From DATAQC01 sp051001215 (GTDB taxonomy: Bacteria > Actinomycetota > Acidimicrobiia > Acidimicrobiales > AC-14): a stretch of DNA of 8,739 bases. Shown here piece after piece: positions 1-6,084 of this stretch (position 1 is the stretch's first letter; every line of letters begins with the position of its first letter). The translations under genes were made by a program, and so were the position numbers. The notes beneath the pieces are model-generated. The model searched no databases, had not been told where the DNA came from, and saw nothing but the letters and a program-made list of their open reading frames with translations. Location of the stretch: NCBI GenBank assembly GCA_051001215.1, contig JBPCNP010000087.1, forward strand, positions 1 to 8,739. The letters are read 5' to 3'.

Positions 1-50
1 TTGAACTTCGGCTTTCGCTGCTGCTTTTGGACCAATGCCTTCTTTGCCAA
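1..50 (-). CDS. rpsZ: Ribosomal protein S14, short zinc-type (N-terminal 16 codons only)
   Basis: S14 is a small 30S head protein needed for late assembly near the decoding region. Only the first 16 residues are in the window, reading MAKKALVQKQQRKPKF. This matches the conserved start of the short, zinc-binding S14 family; the diagnostic cysteines lie beyond the window edge. The start is a TTG at 50-48. A second TTG lies directly upstream (53-51), but the GGAG at 60-57 is six bases from the first choice and only three from the other, so 50 is preferred. The gene follows rplE after 17 bases, the usual rplE-S14 order of spc operons. Local GC is clearly lower than in the rest of the window. Identity is fairly secure from sequence plus position; the zinc type is inferred from the N-terminus alone. 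Confidence 0.85.
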   Translation of the reverse strand, partial: MAKKALVQKQQRKPKF

Positions 51-56
51 CAAATT

Positions 57-60
57 CTCC
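57..60 (-). promoter_or_regulatory. Shine-Dalgarno of rpsZ
   Basis: GGAG read on the minus strand, followed by AATTTG and then TTG. The six-base spacer decides between two tandem TTG codons and favours the one at 50-48. No ATG or GTG lies near in this frame. Confidence 0.6.
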
Positions 61-67
61 TAGTCCG

Positions 68-649
68 TCACTGCTGTCCGGGCCGCCGGAAGGGGAAACC
101 AAAGGCGTCGAGCAGTGCCCGGCCCCCTGCGTCATCGCTGGCGGTGGTCACGATGGTGATGTCCATGCCTCGGACAGTGTCGATCTTGTCGTAGTCGATC
201 TCCGGGAAGATGAGCTGCTCGTCGACGCCGAAGGTGTAGTTGCCCCGGCCGTCGAAGGCATTGGGGGGCAGCCCGCGGAAGTCGCGGACACGGGGGATGG
301 CGATGCTGATGAGGCGGTCGAGGAACTCCCACATGCGGTCACCCCGGAGGGTGACCTTGGCGCCGATGGGGTTGCCCTCACGAAGCTTGAACGACGCGAT
401 CGACCGCCGGGCCTTGGTGATCATGGGTTTCTGGCCGCAGATGAGGGTGAGGTCGGTGACCGCTCCGTCGAGCAACGACGCCTGCTGGGTGGCCCGGCCC
501 ACGCCCATGTTCACGACGATCTTCTCCAGGCGGGGCACCTGCATCACGTTGGCCAGATCCAGGCGCTCCTGGAGGGCGGCACGGATCTCGGCGTCGTAGC
601 GCTGCTTGAGCCGGGGACGCTCGGCGGTCGCCGTCGTCGTCTCGCTCAC
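68..649 (-). CDS. rplE: 50S ribosomal protein L5
   Basis: L5 binds 5S rRNA, anchors the central protuberance of the 50S subunit and contacts S13 and P-site tRNA. The 193-residue product is full length, slightly longer than the usual ~180 because of a Ser/Thr/Ala-rich N-terminal stretch (residues 1-10). Recognisable blocks are the RLEKIVVNMGVG strand (40-51), ICGQKPMITKARRSIASFKLREG (70-92), the FLDRLISIAIPRVRDFRG segment (109-126) and the C-terminal FGVDEQLIFPEIDYDKI and GMDITIVTTA blocks. The start is GTG at 649-647, preceded by an ideal GGAGGTGA. That GTG overlaps the rplX stop as GTGA, so it is probably translationally coupled to rplX. The stop is TGA. Confidence 0.97.
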   Translation of the reverse strand: MSETTTATAERPRLKQRYDAEIRAALQERLDLANVMQVPRLEKIVVNMGVGRATQQASLLDGAVTDLTLICGQKPMITKARRSIASFKLREGNPIGAKVTLRGDRMWEFLDRLISIAIPRVRDFRGLPPNAFDGRGNYTFGVDEQLIFPEIDYDKIDTVRGMDITIVTTASDDAGGRALLDAFGFPFRRPGQQ

Positions 650-951
650 AGGTCACCTCCGCACTTGCGGCAGATCCGGACCTTGGTGTCGCCGTCGAAG
701 CGGTAGCCGATGCGGGTGGGCTTCGAGCAGTGGGGGCAGAGCAGGGCGACCTTGGCCGCGGGCATGGGCATGTCCTTGTCGATGATGCCGCCCTGCATGG
801 TGGCCCTCACCGCCCGCTGGCTCTTCTTGGACACGTTCACGCCGTCGACGATCACCTGGTTGCGCTGGGGGATGGCGCGCATCACCTCGCCGACCTCACC
901 CCGGTCCTTGCCGGAGAGCACCTTGACGCGGTCACCCTTTTTGAGCTTCAT
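646..951 (-). CDS. rplX: 50S ribosomal protein L24
   Basis: L24 is an early 50S assembly initiator that binds the 5' end of 23S rRNA and sits near the tunnel exit. The 101-residue product begins with the KOW motif (KKGDRVKVLSGKDRGEVGEV, residues 4-23), then the conserved NVSKKSQRAV and GGIIDKDMPMP segments. The C-terminus has four cysteines in two pairs (C72/C75 and C94/C97), a zinc-ribbon-like arrangement found in many bacterial L24 proteins and absent from others. Metal binding is inferred. The ATG at 951-949 directly abuts the rplN stop TAG (954-952), and GAGGTG upstream acts as the SD. The 3' end overlaps rplE by four bases. Confidence 0.97.
   Translation of the reverse strand: MKLKKGDRVKVLSGKDRGEVGEVMRAIPQRNQVIVDGVNVSKKSQRAVRATMQGGIIDKDMPMPAAKVALLCPHCSKPTRIGYRFDGDTKVRICRKCGGDL
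653..660 (-). promoter_or_regulatory. Strong Shine-Dalgarno of rplE
   Basis: GGAGGTGA read on the minus strand, a full match to the anti-SD core, inside the last codons of rplX. GGAGG ends six bases before the GTG at 649. It fixes the rplE start and shows that the non-ATG start is not left to coupling alone. Confidence 0.8.
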
Positions 952-1320
952 CTACAGCACCTCGGGAGCAAGAGAGACGATCCTCATGAACTTCTTGTCG
1001 CGCAGCTCACGACCGACGGGACCGAAGATGCGGGTGCCGCGGGGCTGGAGCTGGTCGTTGATGAGCACGGCGGCGTTCTCGTCGAACCGGATGTAGGAAC
1101 CGTCGATCCGACGCTTCTCCTTCTTGGTGCGCACGACCACGCACTTCACCACGTCACCCCGTTTGACCGCCGCGCCCGGAATGGCGTCTTTGACGGTGGC
1201 CACGAAGATGTCGCCGATGGACGCGTAGCGACGCTTGGAGCCGCCCAGCACCTTGATGCAGAGCACCTCCTTGGCGCCCGAGTTGTCGGCCACCCGCAGT
1301 CGCGACTCCTGCTGGATCAT
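952..1320 (-). CDS. rplN: 50S ribosomal protein L14
   Basis: L14 is a core 50S protein at the subunit interface, forming intersubunit bridge contacts with 16S rRNA and neighbouring L19. The 122-residue product has exactly the usual family length. It opens with the near-invariant MIQQESRLRVADNSGAKE and carries KRRYASIGDIFVATVKDA, RGDVVKCVVVRTKKE and the C-terminal GTRIFGPVGRELRDKKFMRIVSLAPEVL. An in-frame ATG lies 33 bases upstream (1353), but the ATG at 1320 is chosen because it gives the canonical N-terminus. It forms an ATGA overlap with the rpsQ stop. Its own SD is weak (an isolated GAG about eight bases upstream), so coupling to rpsQ translation is likely. The stop is TAG. Confidence 0.97.
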   Translation of the reverse strand: MIQQESRLRVADNSGAKEVLCIKVLGGSKRRYASIGDIFVATVKDAIPGAAVKRGDVVKCVVVRTKKEKRRIDGSYIRFDENAAVLINDQLQPRGTRIFGPVGRELRDKKFMRIVSLAPEVL

Positions 1321-1637
1321 CGAGCACGCTCGAGAACCTCGACGACACGCCAACGCTTCGTCTTGGACAGTGGCCGGGTCTCGGCGACCCGCACGCGGTC
1401 ACCGACCTTGATGTCGTTGCCCTCGTCGTGGGCGTGCACCTTCTTGGTGCGCTGCACGGTCTTGGCGTAGCGGCGGTGACGGACCCGTTCGACCACGGCG
1501 ACCACGGCGGTCTTCTCCATGGCCACGGACACGACGAGTCCCTCGCGCACCTTGCGCCGGTTGTCGCGCTCCTCAGGCTCGTCATCCCGCTCAGGGCGCC
1601 GCTCGGGCGCAGGCGTGGGGGTGGGTCCGTCAACCAT
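1317..1637 (-). CDS. rpsQ: 30S ribosomal protein S17 with N-terminal extension
   Basis: S17 is a primary 16S rRNA-binding protein of the 30S body with an OB fold. The conserved core runs from about residue 29 (RKVREGLVVSVAMEKTAVVAVVERVRHRRY) through KTVQRTKKVHAHDEGNDIKVGDRVRV to RPLSKTKRWRVVEVLERAR. The product is 106 residues against ~85 in typical bacteria. The excess is a hydrophilic, Pro/Glu/Arg-rich N-terminal segment (residues 1-28) that looks disordered. The ATG at 1637 was chosen because AAGGAG sits seven bases upstream. A GTG one codon earlier would leave only a four-base spacer. The start lies inside the rpmC 3' end (8-base overlap), and the stop overlaps rplN as ATGA. Confidence 0.95.
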   Translation of the reverse strand: MVDGPTPTPAPERRPERDDEPEERDNRRKVREGLVVSVAMEKTAVVAVVERVRHRRYAKTVQRTKKVHAHDEGNDIKVGDRVRVAETRPLSKTKRWRVVEVLERAR

Positions 1638-1992
1638 CACTGGGCTCCTTTTCCGCCTCTTGTGCATCTGACGCGCCATCCGCCCTGGCGGCACGACGGC
1701 GGCTGGCCAGCACCCGCGCCCGGCGCCTGGTCTTCTCGACCTCTTGAACTTCCGGAGCGGCCTGGTCGGTTTCGGCGGCTGCCTCGGCTGCCTCGGCGGC
1801 GGCGATCTCGCGCTCGCGCAACAACGTGTTCACCCGAGCGACCTCCCGGCGCACCTCGGACAGGCGCGAGTAGTTGTCGAGCTGGCCGGTGACGTGCTGG
1901 AAGCGCAGGTTGAACAACTCCTGGCTGGCCTCGGCCAGACGGTTCTCCAGCTCCTCGTCGTGCAGCTCTCGCAGTTCCGCGGCCTGGGTCAC
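1630..1992 (-). CDS. rpmC: 50S ribosomal protein L29 with long charged C-terminal tail
   Basis: L29 is a small helical-hairpin protein at the rim of the polypeptide exit tunnel beside L23, near the docking site for trigger factor and SRP. The family core is clear in residues 1-62: ELRELHDEELENRLAEASQELFNLRFQHVTGQLDNYSRLSEVRREVARVNTLLRERE. The product is 120 residues, against 65-80 usually. The extra ~55 residues are an Ala/Glu-rich stretch (63-86), an Arg-rich patch (89-103) and an acidic end. The start is GTG at 1992-1990, overlapping the rplP stop as GTGA with GAGGTG upstream. The last 8 bases overlap rpsQ. Because rpsQ starts within the tail coding sequence in another frame, the tail reading frame is constrained at its very end. 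The core assignment is firm; the tail function is unknown. Confidence 0.94.
   Translation of the reverse strand: MTQAAELRELHDEELENRLAEASQELFNLRFQHVTGQLDNYSRLSEVRREVARVNTLLREREIAAAEAAEAAAETDQAAPEVQEVEKTRRRARVLASRRRAARADGASDAQEAEKEPSDG
1645..1650 (-). promoter_or_regulatory. Shine-Dalgarno of rpsQ, inside rpmC
   Basis: AAGGAG on the minus strand within the last codons of rpmC, seven bases before the ATG at 1637. It supports the extended S17 start and argues against starting at the adjacent GTG at 1640. Confidence 0.65.
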
Positions 1993-2411
1993 GTGACCAC
2001 CTCATCGCTACGGACGACGACCTTGGCTTTGATGGGCAACTTCTGGATGGCCCGGTCCATGGCCTCGCGAGCCAGGGCCTCGTCCACGCCGGCCAGTTCG
2101 AACAGGATGCGCCCGGGTTTGACCACGGCCACCCAGTGCTCGGGGTTGCCCTTGCCCGAGCCCATACGGGTCTCCGCCGGCTTCGCCGTCACCGGCTTGT
2201 GCGGGAAGATGTTGATCCAGACCTTGCCACCGCGCTTGATGTGGCGCGTCATGGCGATTCGGGCGGCTTCGATCTGGCGAGCGGTGATCCATCCCGGCTC
2301 CATGGCCTGGATGCCGAAGTCGCCGTAGGAGATCTGCGTCCCCCCCTTGGCCGTGCCGGTACGGCGGCCACGGTGCTGCTTGCGGTGCTTGACCCGCTTG
2401 GGCATCAACAT
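1989..2411 (-). CDS. rplP: 50S ribosomal protein L16
   Basis: L16 organises the A-site side of the peptidyl transferase centre and helps accommodate aminoacyl-tRNA. The 140-residue product is of standard length and has the classic N-terminus MLMPKRVKHRKQHRGR, followed by TQISYGDFGIQAMEPGWITARQIEAARIAMTRH and the KRGGKVWINIFPHKPVTAKPAETRMGSGKG loop, whose arginine region (ETRMG) corresponds to the site hydroxylated in some proteobacteria. The ATG at 2411 was chosen over the ATG two codons later because the M-L-x-P-K-R start is conserved. The gene begins three bases after the rpsC stop, with only a modest SD (GAG), and overlaps rpmC by four bases (GTGA). Confidence 0.97.
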   Translation of the reverse strand: MLMPKRVKHRKQHRGRRTGTAKGGTQISYGDFGIQAMEPGWITARQIEAARIAMTRHIKRGGKVWINIFPHKPVTAKPAETRMGSGKGNPEHWVAVVKPGRILFELAGVDEALAREAMDRAIQKLPIKAKVVVRSDEVVT

Positions 2412-2414
2412 GGG

Positions 2415-3341
2415 CTACTCGTCCCCACTGCGGAAGTGCGGCGTCTCGTGCTGTTCGCGCAGACGTCGTTCGATCTCTTCTTCCTCGGCCAACAAGCGCT
2501 CGAGGTCGGGGTCGGCCTCCTTGATGACCGGGGGCGTCCCAGACGCGCCGTCCTCACCGGCGGCCGGCGTGGCGGCACCCTCTTCGCCCTCGGGACGGCG
2601 CTTGCCGCCTCCGGCGGAGATGATGCGCCTGGGTCGGGGACTTCCCGACGTCTCGCCCACGGCCATGGCCGCCTCACGCGAGATCTTGTCCTCGGTCGAG
2701 GTCTTGTAGGGCAGGATGTCGCCCTTGTAGATCCAGGTCTTCACGCCGATGCGCCCGAACGTGGTGCGGGCCTCGCGGAAGCCGTAGTCGATGTCGGACC
2801 GCAGTGTGTGCAGTGGCACCCGGCCTTCGCGGTACCACTCGCTACGGGCCATCTCCGAGCCGCCCAGGCGTCCCGAGCACTGCACCCGGATACCGAGGGC
2901 CCCGGCCTTCTGGGCCGTCTGTACGGCACGCTTCATTGCCCGCCGGAAGCTGACGCGTCCGGCCAGCTGGTCGGCGACGCCCTGGGCGATGAGGGCAGCG
3001 TCGAGCTCGGGCTGTTTGATCTCCTGGATGTTCAGCTGGATCTTGGGGTTCTTGGTCATGGCCGCCAGATCGGACCGCAGCCGGTCGGCCTCGGCCCCGC
3101 GACGTCCGATGACGATGCCGGGTCGGGCCGTGTGCACGTCGACGCGCAGGCGGTCACGGGTGCGCTCGACCTCGGTGCGGCTGATGGCGGCGTGGGGCAG
3201 CTGGCGCATCAGGTAATCGCGGATCTTCCAGTCCTCGATGAGGTAGTCGGTGTACTCGCGCCTGCGGGTGCTGAACCACCTTGACTTCCAGTCGGTGGTG
3301 ACCCCGAGGCGGAACCCGTACGGGTTGACCTTCTGACCCAT
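2415..3341 (-). CDS. rpsC: 30S ribosomal protein S3 with long C-terminal extension
   Basis: S3 lines the mRNA entry channel with S4 and S5, where it contributes to helicase activity and fidelity. The 308-residue product has the MGQKVNPYGFRLG N-terminus, a KH domain with the GRRG loop at residues 79-82 (GIVIGRRGAEADRL), the basic FRRAMKRAV segment (132-140; the equivalents of the arginines and lysine implicated in unwinding are present) and the C-terminal domain ending near IDYGFREARTTFGRIGVKTWIYKGDILP (184-211). Residues from about 230 on are extra relative to the ~210-235 of common S3: a Gly/Pro/Ala-rich charged linker (231-273), then a Glu/Arg helix (about 276-298) with coiled-coil-like spacing. 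The ATG at 3341 has AAGGAG five bases upstream and lies two bases after rplV. The stop is TAG. Confidence 0.96.
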   Translation of the reverse strand: MGQKVNPYGFRLGVTTDWKSRWFSTRRREYTDYLIEDWKIRDYLMRQLPHAAISRTEVERTRDRLRVDVHTARPGIVIGRRGAEADRLRSDLAAMTKNPKIQLNIQEIKQPELDAALIAQGVADQLAGRVSFRRAMKRAVQTAQKAGALGIRVQCSGRLGGSEMARSEWYREGRVPLHTLRSDIDYGFREARTTFGRIGVKTWIYKGDILPYKTSTEDKISREAAMAVGETSGSPRPRRIISAGGGKRRPEGEEGAATPAAGEDGASGTPPVIKEADPDLERLLAEEEEIERRLREQHETPHFRSGDE

Positions 3342-3343
3342 GC

Positions 3344-4036
3344 CTACTCCTTGCCCTCTGGCCGCTCGCCGGGGGCCCGGTTGTCGTCTGTCGTCACGGC
3401 GTCTGTCGTCGGGTCGTCGGTCGAGCCCTCGGCTCCAGCCGAGGTGGGTGCTTCGACGTCGGCCGCGGGCGCCTCGACGCTCGGGCTCGTCGCCGAGGCA
3501 TCGGCGGCCTTCTGGGCCCGGCGCCTGGTGGGACGGCGGCCTTCGTCCTGGCCGGTGCGGCGACGACGCCGTTCGGCCACTGCGGCGGGGCGCTCGGTGC
3601 GGCGCCGGGCCAATGAGGACTCAGGCAGACGGCTGACGATCACCGTGATGTGGCAGGTGCGCTTGCGGATGCGGGTGGCACGCCCCCGGGCCCGGGGGCG
3701 GCAACGCTTGAGCGTGGGGCCCTCGTCGGCGAAGCAGGCCGACACGAACAGCTCGTCGGACGCCACCGCCTGGTTGTGCTCGGCATTGGCGACAGCCGAG
3801 GCCAGCACCTTGGACACCAGGATGGCGGCATCGCGCTCGCAGAACCGCAGGATGTCGAGGGCTCGCTCCACGTCGTGGCCACGGACCAGGTCGAGCACGG
3901 CCCGCACCTTGTACGGCGACACCCGCACGTAGCGTGCGACCGACCGGGCGGAGGCGCTGGTGGGATCCACCGCACGCGCCCGCCCCTCGGTTCGGGTGCG
4001 CAGGACGGGGTGCTCGTTGAGCTTGGGACCGGGCAT
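3344..4036 (-). CDS. rplV: 50S ribosomal protein L22 with N- and C-terminal extensions
   Basis: L22 contacts all 23S rRNA domains. Its beta-hairpin lines the nascent peptide tunnel, while its globular part sits at the exit. The core spans roughly residues 31-136: RSVARYVRVSPYKVRAVLDLVRG, ANAEHNQA, and the tunnel hairpin around residues 104-125 (DEGPTLKRCRPRARGRATRI), then KRTCHITVIVSRLPES. The LKR at 109-111 corresponds to the MKR segment linked to macrolide resistance in E. coli. The product is 230 residues, against ~110-130 usually. It has about 28 extra N-terminal residues and about 90 extra C-terminal residues, first Arg-rich (144-175), then Ala/Thr/Asp/Glu-rich to the end. The ATG at 4036 has a GGAGG eight bases upstream and follows rpsS by two bases. 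A GTG at codon 23 lacks a well-placed SD. Confidence 0.93.
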   Translation of the reverse strand: MPGPKLNEHPVLRTRTEGRARAVDPTSASARSVARYVRVSPYKVRAVLDLVRGHDVERALDILRFCERDAAILVSKVLASAVANAEHNQAVASDELFVSACFADEGPTLKRCRPRARGRATRIRKRTCHITVIVSRLPESSLARRRTERPAAVAERRRRRTGQDEGRRPTRRRAQKAADASATSPSVEAPAADVEAPTSAGAEGSTDDPTTDAVTTDDNRAPGERPEGKE

Positions 4037-4038
4037 GC

Positions 4039-4317
4039 CTAGCGCCTCCCCGCCCGCTCCTGGCCGGCGTGGTACCGGAAGGTGCGGGTGAGGGCGAACT
4101 CGCCCAGCTTGTGGCCCACCATCGACTCGGTGATGTACACCGGCACGTGCTTGCGTCCGTCGTGGACGGCCACGGTGTGGCCGACCATGTCGGGGATGAT
4201 CGTGGAGCGGCGGGACCAGGTCTTGATGACCCGCTTCTCCTGCTTGGCGTTGAGGGCGTCGACCTTCTTCAACAGGTGCTCGTCGACGAAGGGACCCTTC
4301 TTGAGGCTTCGAGCCAT
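4039..4317 (-). CDS. rpsS: 30S ribosomal protein S19
   Basis: S19 sits in the 30S head with S13 and contacts the A-site finger and L5 across the subunit interface. The 92-residue product is standard in length and highly conserved throughout: MARSLKKGPFVDEHLLKKVDALN, KRVIKTWSRRSTIIPDMVGHTVAVHDGRKHVPVYITESMVGHKLGEFALTRTFRYH. The C-terminus is short and basic (QERAGRR). The ATG at 4317 has a GGAGG nine bases upstream that overlaps the rplB stop region; the gap to rplB is six bases. The stop is TAG, two bases before rplV. Confidence 0.98.
   Translation of the reverse strand: MARSLKKGPFVDEHLLKKVDALNAKQEKRVIKTWSRRSTIIPDMVGHTVAVHDGRKHVPVYITESMVGHKLGEFALTRTFRYHAGQERAGRR
4045..4049 (-). promoter_or_regulatory. 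Shine-Dalgarno of rplV, inside rpsS
   Basis: GGAGG on the minus strand in the final codons of rpsS, eight bases before the ATG at 4036. It supports the longer L22 N-terminus over an internal GTG start. Confidence 0.65.
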
Positions 4318-4323
4318 AGGTGA

Positions 4324-5160
4324 TTACCTCCGAGCGCCGCGCGACCGGCGGCGGCGGATGATGAGCTTCTGGGACGGTTTGGTCGTGTCGCGGGTGCGGC
4401 CCTCGGTCTTGCCCCAGGGCGACACCGGGTGGCGACCACCCGACGACTTGCCCTCGCCGCCGCCCAAGGGGTGGTCGACGGGGTTCATGGCGACACCGCG
4501 AGTCTGGGGGCGGACGCCCTTCCAGCGGTTGCGGCCGGCCTTGCCGATCGAGATCAGCTCGGCCTCGGCGTTGCCGACCTCGCCGACGGTGGCCCGGCAG
4601 TCGATGGGGACCCGGCGCATCTCGGTGCTGGGCAGGCGCAGCGTGGCGAAGAGGCCCTCCCGGGCCACCAGCTGGATGCTGGCACCCGCGCCACGGCCCA
4701 TCCGCCCACCGGCGCCGGGCTTCAGCTCGACGTTGTGCACGGTCGTACCGACGGGGATGTAGCGCAGCGGCAGGGCGTTGCCGGGACGGATCTCGGCCTT
4801 GCGACCACTTTCGAGCACGTCGCCGACCCTCACCTTGGCCGGAGCCAGGATGTAGGCCTTCTCGCCGTCGAGGTAGTGCAGGAGGGCGATGCGGCAGTTG
4901 CGGTTGGGGTCGCGCTCGATGGCCGCAACCCGGGCCGGCACACCGTCTTTGTTGCGCTTGAAGTCGATGACCCGGTACTGGCGCTTGTGACCACCGCCGC
5001 GGTGACGGGCGGTGATGCGGCCGTTGGAGTTGCGCCCTCCGGTCTTCGGGAGCGGTTCCAGCAACGAGCGCTCCGGCGCCTTGGGAGTGAGCTCGGCGTA
5101 GTCGGAGACGGTCTGGAACCGCCGGCCGGCGCTCGTGGGGTTTCGCTTGCGAAGGGGCAT
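4324..5160 (-). CDS. rplB: 50S ribosomal protein L2
   Basis: L2 is one of the most conserved ribosomal proteins, needed for subunit association and for the peptidyl transferase centre. The 278-residue product is typical in length. It shows NGRITARHRGGGHKRQYRVIDFKR (46-69), the OB/SH3-like middle with VGTTVHNVELKPGAGG (117-132) and the C-terminal loop GVAMNPVDHPLGGGEGKSSGGRHPVSPWG (222-250). His230 is the equivalent of the essential E. coli His229. The residue two places later is Leu232, where the E. coli protein has His. The ATG at 5160 follows the rplW stop by eight bases, with AAGGA five bases upstream. The stop is TAA. Confidence 0.98.
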   Translation of the reverse strand: MPLRKRNPTSAGRRFQTVSDYAELTPKAPERSLLEPLPKTGGRNSNGRITARHRGGGHKRQYRVIDFKRNKDGVPARVAAIERDPNRNCRIALLHYLDGEKAYILAPAKVRVGDVLESGRKAEIRPGNALPLRYIPVGTTVHNVELKPGAGGRMGRGAGASIQLVAREGLFATLRLPSTEMRRVPIDCRATVGEVGNAEAELISIGKAGRNRWKGVRPQTRGVAMNPVDHPLGGGEGKSSGGRHPVSPWGKTEGRTRDTTKPSQKLIIRRRRSRGARR

Positions 5161-5168
5161 GAGAGTCC

Positions 5169-5459
5169 TTAGGTCTCGAACAGGTCGATGCGAGCACCGG
5201 GAGCGAGGGTGACGATGGCTCGCTTGGTGCTGGCACGGGTCCCGAACGTGAACTGGCGGCGATTGCGCTTGCGCTTGCCCTTGCGGTTGAGCGTGTTCAC
5301 CTTGACCACCCGGACGTTGAAGATGTCCTCGACGGCCTGGCGGATCTCGATCTTGGAGGAATCGGGGTCGACCACGAAGGTGTAGACGCCGGTGTCGAGC
5401 AGGGCGTAGGACTTCTCGCTGACCACCGGTCGAAGGATGATGTCGCGGGGGTTCTTCAC
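5169..5459 (-). CDS. rplW: 50S ribosomal protein L23
   Basis: L23 forms the main docking site for trigger factor and SRP at the tunnel exit, next to L29. The 96-residue product fits the family: KNPRDIILRPVVSEKSYALLDTGVYTFVVDPDSSKIEIRQAVEDIF, NVRVVKVNTLNRKGKRKRNRR and the C-terminal STKRAIVTLAPGARIDLFET. The start is GTG at 5459-5457, overlapping the rplD stop as GTGA with a GGAGG upstream. The frame stays open far upstream in another gene, but only this start gives a normal L23 N-terminus. The stop is TAA, eight bases before rplB. Confidence 0.95.
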   Translation of the reverse strand: MKNPRDIILRPVVSEKSYALLDTGVYTFVVDPDSSKIEIRQAVEDIFNVRVVKVNTLNRKGKRKRNRRQFTFGTRASTKRAIVTLAPGARIDLFET

Positions 5460-6082
5460 GAGCCGTCCCCTCCGGGGCTGGTAGGAAGCGTGGAGCGGGT
5501 GAAGACGACCCAGTCGTTGCAGAGGATGTCGTAGGCGTTGAGCTCCGAGACCTTCAGGAGTTGCACTTCGGGGAGGTTGCGGAACGACCTGGCTGCCATC
5601 TCGTCGTCGGGCCCCAGCACGACGAGGACCTTGCCGGCCAGTCCCAGCGCGCCCAAGGCGGCCTTGGCCTCGCGGGTCCTGGGGGCGGAGAACTCCCACG
5701 CATCCACGACCATGACCCGGTTCTCGGAGGCCCGATCCGACAGCGCCGAACGCAGGGCCAACTGGACCATCTTCTTCGGCGTGCGCTGGCGATAGCTCCG
5801 GGGCTTGGGACCCAGGGCGACGCCACCGCCGCGCCAGTGAGGTGCTCGCGTCGAGCCCTGGCGAGCCCGACCTGAACCCTTCTGCCGCCACGGCTTGCGA
5901 CCACCGCCGGAAACCTCGGCTCTGGTCTGGGTGGCCTGGGTGCCACTGCGAGCCGCGGCCAGTTGGGCCACCACGACCTGGTGCATGACGGCCACGTTGG
6001 GCGTCACTTCGAACACCGCCGGGTCGAGGGTGACCGACCCGGCGGTTTCGCCCGACGGTTTACGGATGTCGAGGCCGGCCAT
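5456..6082 (-). CDS. rplD: 50S ribosomal protein L4
   Basis: L4 binds domain I of 23S rRNA; its long loop lines the exit tunnel opposite L22. In E. coli and some other bacteria it also represses its own operon. The 208-residue product has the tunnel loop with SGGGRKPWRQKGSGRARQGSTRAPHWRGGGVALGPKPRSY (58-97) and the following KKMVQLALRSALSDRA helix. The C-terminal part includes VMVVDAWEF, KVLVVLGPDDE and a conserved LNAYDILCNDWVVFT end. The ATG at 6082 lies two bases after the rplC stop; no strong SD is close (AGGA about 12 bases away), so coupling to rplC is likely. The stop overlaps rplW as GTGA. Autoregulation here is not shown by the sequence. Confidence 0.97.
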   Translation of the reverse strand: MAGLDIRKPSGETAGSVTLDPAVFEVTPNVAVMHQVVVAQLAAARSGTQATQTRAEVSGGGRKPWRQKGSGRARQGSTRAPHWRGGGVALGPKPRSYRQRTPKKMVQLALRSALSDRASENRVMVVDAWEFSAPRTREAKAALGALGLAGKVLVVLGPDDEMAARSFRNLPEVQLLKVSELNAYDILCNDWVVFTRSTLPTSPGGDGS

Positions 6083-6084
6083 GA

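Noticed and set aside
1317..1353. Upstream in-frame ATG for rplN at 1353
   Set aside because: It would add 11 residues before the near-invariant MIQQESRL start and overlap rpsQ by 37 bases. The ATG at 1320 forms the usual ATGA overlap.
2136..3284. 382-codon plus-strand frame opposite rplP and rpsC
   Set aside because: GC-driven antisense shadow without conserved features; both opposing genes are unambiguous.
4318..4335. AGGT...ACCT inverted repeat between rplB and rpsS
   Set aside because: The stem is only four bases and arises from the SD and the sequence before the ATG; it is too weak to count as a regulatory hairpin.
3344..5236. 630-codon continuous minus-strand frame ending with rplV
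   Set aside because: Only the last 230 codons encode L22. The rest is the stop-free shadow of rpsS and rplB in another frame, with Arg/Pro/His-rich nonsense sequence. It is not an L22 fusion.
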